Below, one piece after another: positions 63,112 to 64,000 of a stretch of DNA of 64,000 nucleotides. The number at the start of each line of letters is the position of its first letter. Position 1 is the stretch's first letter. Source of the DNA: Oxyruncus cristatus. Lineage: Eukaryota > Chordata > Aves > Passeriformes > Cotingidae. The stretch spans positions 1 through 64,000 of the forward strand of contig VXAY01005020.1 in the NCBI GenBank assembly GCA_013399855.1. The letters run 5' to 3'. A program made the translations under genes and the position numbers. The notes under the pieces were generated by a model that ran no database searches, had not been told where the DNA came from, and worked only from the letters and a program-made list of their open reading frames with translations.

Positions 63112-63695
63112 CATGTCCTGGGGGGCATCAGGCAAAGCATCACCAGCTGTTCGAAGAAGGGGATTGTCCCGCTCTGCTCTGCACGGGGGCAGCCTCACCT
63201 TGAACACTGTGTGCAGTTTGGGCAGCACAACATAGGAAAGATATTAAGCTATTAGAGAGTGTCCAAAGGAGGACAAAGAAAATGGTGAAGGGCCTTGAGG
63301 GGAAGCCGGGTGAGGTGCAGCTGAGGGCACTTGGTCTGCTTAGCCTGGAGAAGAGGAGACTGAGGGGAGACCTCATCACATTCCTTGTGAGGGGAAGGGG
63401 AGGGGCAGGCACTGATCTTGTCTCTTCGATGACCAGTGACAGGACCCAAGGGAGTAGCCTGGGAGGTTTAGGTTGGACATCAGGAAAAGGTTCTTTACCC
63501 TGAGGGTGGCTGGGCACTGAAACAGGCTCCCCGCGGAAGTGGTCACTGCACCAAGCCTGATGGAGTTCAAGAGGGGTTTGGACAACGTTGTCAGGAACAT
63601 GGTGTAACTCAGGATGGTCCTGTGCAGGGCTAGGAATTGAATGTGATGATCCTTGTAGGTCCCTTCTAACTCTGCATATTCTGTGATTTTGTGAC
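63112..63695 (+). mobile_element. CR1 LINE fragment, about 580 bp
   Basis: Forward element starting in ORF2 ('gggggcatcaggcaaagcat', 'gattgtcccgctctgctctg'), then 'agctattagagagtgtccaa', 'gaggggcaggcactgatctt' and 'aacaggctccccgcggaagt', ending 'tcccttctaactctgcatat' and a terminal TTCTGTGATTTTGTGA. It belongs to the 8.6/17.9-kb subfamily. Its encoded strand opposes that of the CR1 at 62.6-63.0 kb, so the two lie head to head (5' sides facing). Confidence 0.92.
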
Positions 63696-63699
63696 CTAC

Positions 63700-64000
63700 C
63701 TTTGGCCTTCCAGTACCTGAAAACAAGATGGAGAGAGACTATTTACAAGGGCCTGGAGTGACAGGACAAGGGGGAATGGTTTTAAACTGAAAGAGAGTAG
63801 GTTTAGATTAACTATTAGGAAGAAATTCTTCCCTGAGAGGGTGGTGTGGTAGTGGCACAGTTTGCCCAGAGAAGTTGCGGATACCGTATCTCTGGAAGTG
63901 TTTAAGGTCAGGTTGGATGGGGCTCTGAGCAACCTGGTCTAGGAGAAGTTGTCCCTGCCCACAGCATGGGAGTTGGAAGAGATAATCTCTAATGTCCCTT
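63700..64000 (+). mobile_element. CR1 LINE 3' fragment running off the window
   Basis: Forward copy of the other subfamily: 'ggccttccagtacctgaaaa', 'gactatttacaagggcctgg', 'aactgaaagagagtaggttt', 'aggaagaaattcttccctga' and 'aatctctaatgtccctt' at the window edge. It begins a few bases after the end of the preceding element, so two CR1 copies abut directly. Confidence 0.92.

Overview
This window is vertebrate nuclear DNA, almost certainly from a bird. The main evidence is about twenty fragments of CR1, the dominant avian LINE. Most are 5'-truncated and keep the recognisable 3' end (a 'ttccaaccc' block followed by short ATTCTATGAT-type terminal repeats). One LTR-like block around 35.0-35.5 kb also matches my memory of a widespread avian endogenous-retrovirus LTR class. 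The DNA is AT-rich with many poly(T) tracts, and about 60 kb of it looks like a gene desert. I found no tRNA, rRNA, CRISPR array or operon-like gene packing. Order or species cannot be decided from the sequence.

Layout. From 1 to 31 kb there is AT-rich intergenic or intronic DNA with CR1 fragments at about 0.45, 1.1, 6.6, 8.6, 14.6, 17.9, 19.0, 22.5 and 23.4 kb, plus low-complexity tracts. At 31.28-31.40 kb a CpG-dense 120-bp block on the minus strand is bounded by splice-like sites and may be an isolated coding exon. From 31.9 to 40 kb there are further CR1 pieces, the LTR-like block, a 35-bp assembly gap inside a C-rich tract, and an unbroken run of 35 T. From 40 to 60 kb the DNA is mostly featureless apart from five CR1 fragments; the longest (47.5-48.4 kb) still encodes the C-terminal part of the CR1 reverse-transcriptase protein with one frameshift. 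At 60.0-60.3 kb lies a rare piece of CR1 ORF1 that keeps the GDSL esterase motif.

The most interesting part is 61.5-62.6 kb, minus strand. A sudden GC-rich block holds an open frame ending in four 11-residue acidic repeats. A 3'-UTR-like segment follows, with a canonical AATAAA, four perfect Pumilio-type UGUANAUA sites in about 110 nt and two CPE-like U-rich elements, all on the same strand as the open frame. This is the architecture of a translationally controlled maternal or germline mRNA. I do not recognise the protein. CR1 insertions lie immediately upstream (62.6-64.0 kb), and one of them overlaps the 5' end of a competing open frame. The rest of the window shows no convincing protein-coding gene; the other short open frames look like chance or repeat-derived frames.
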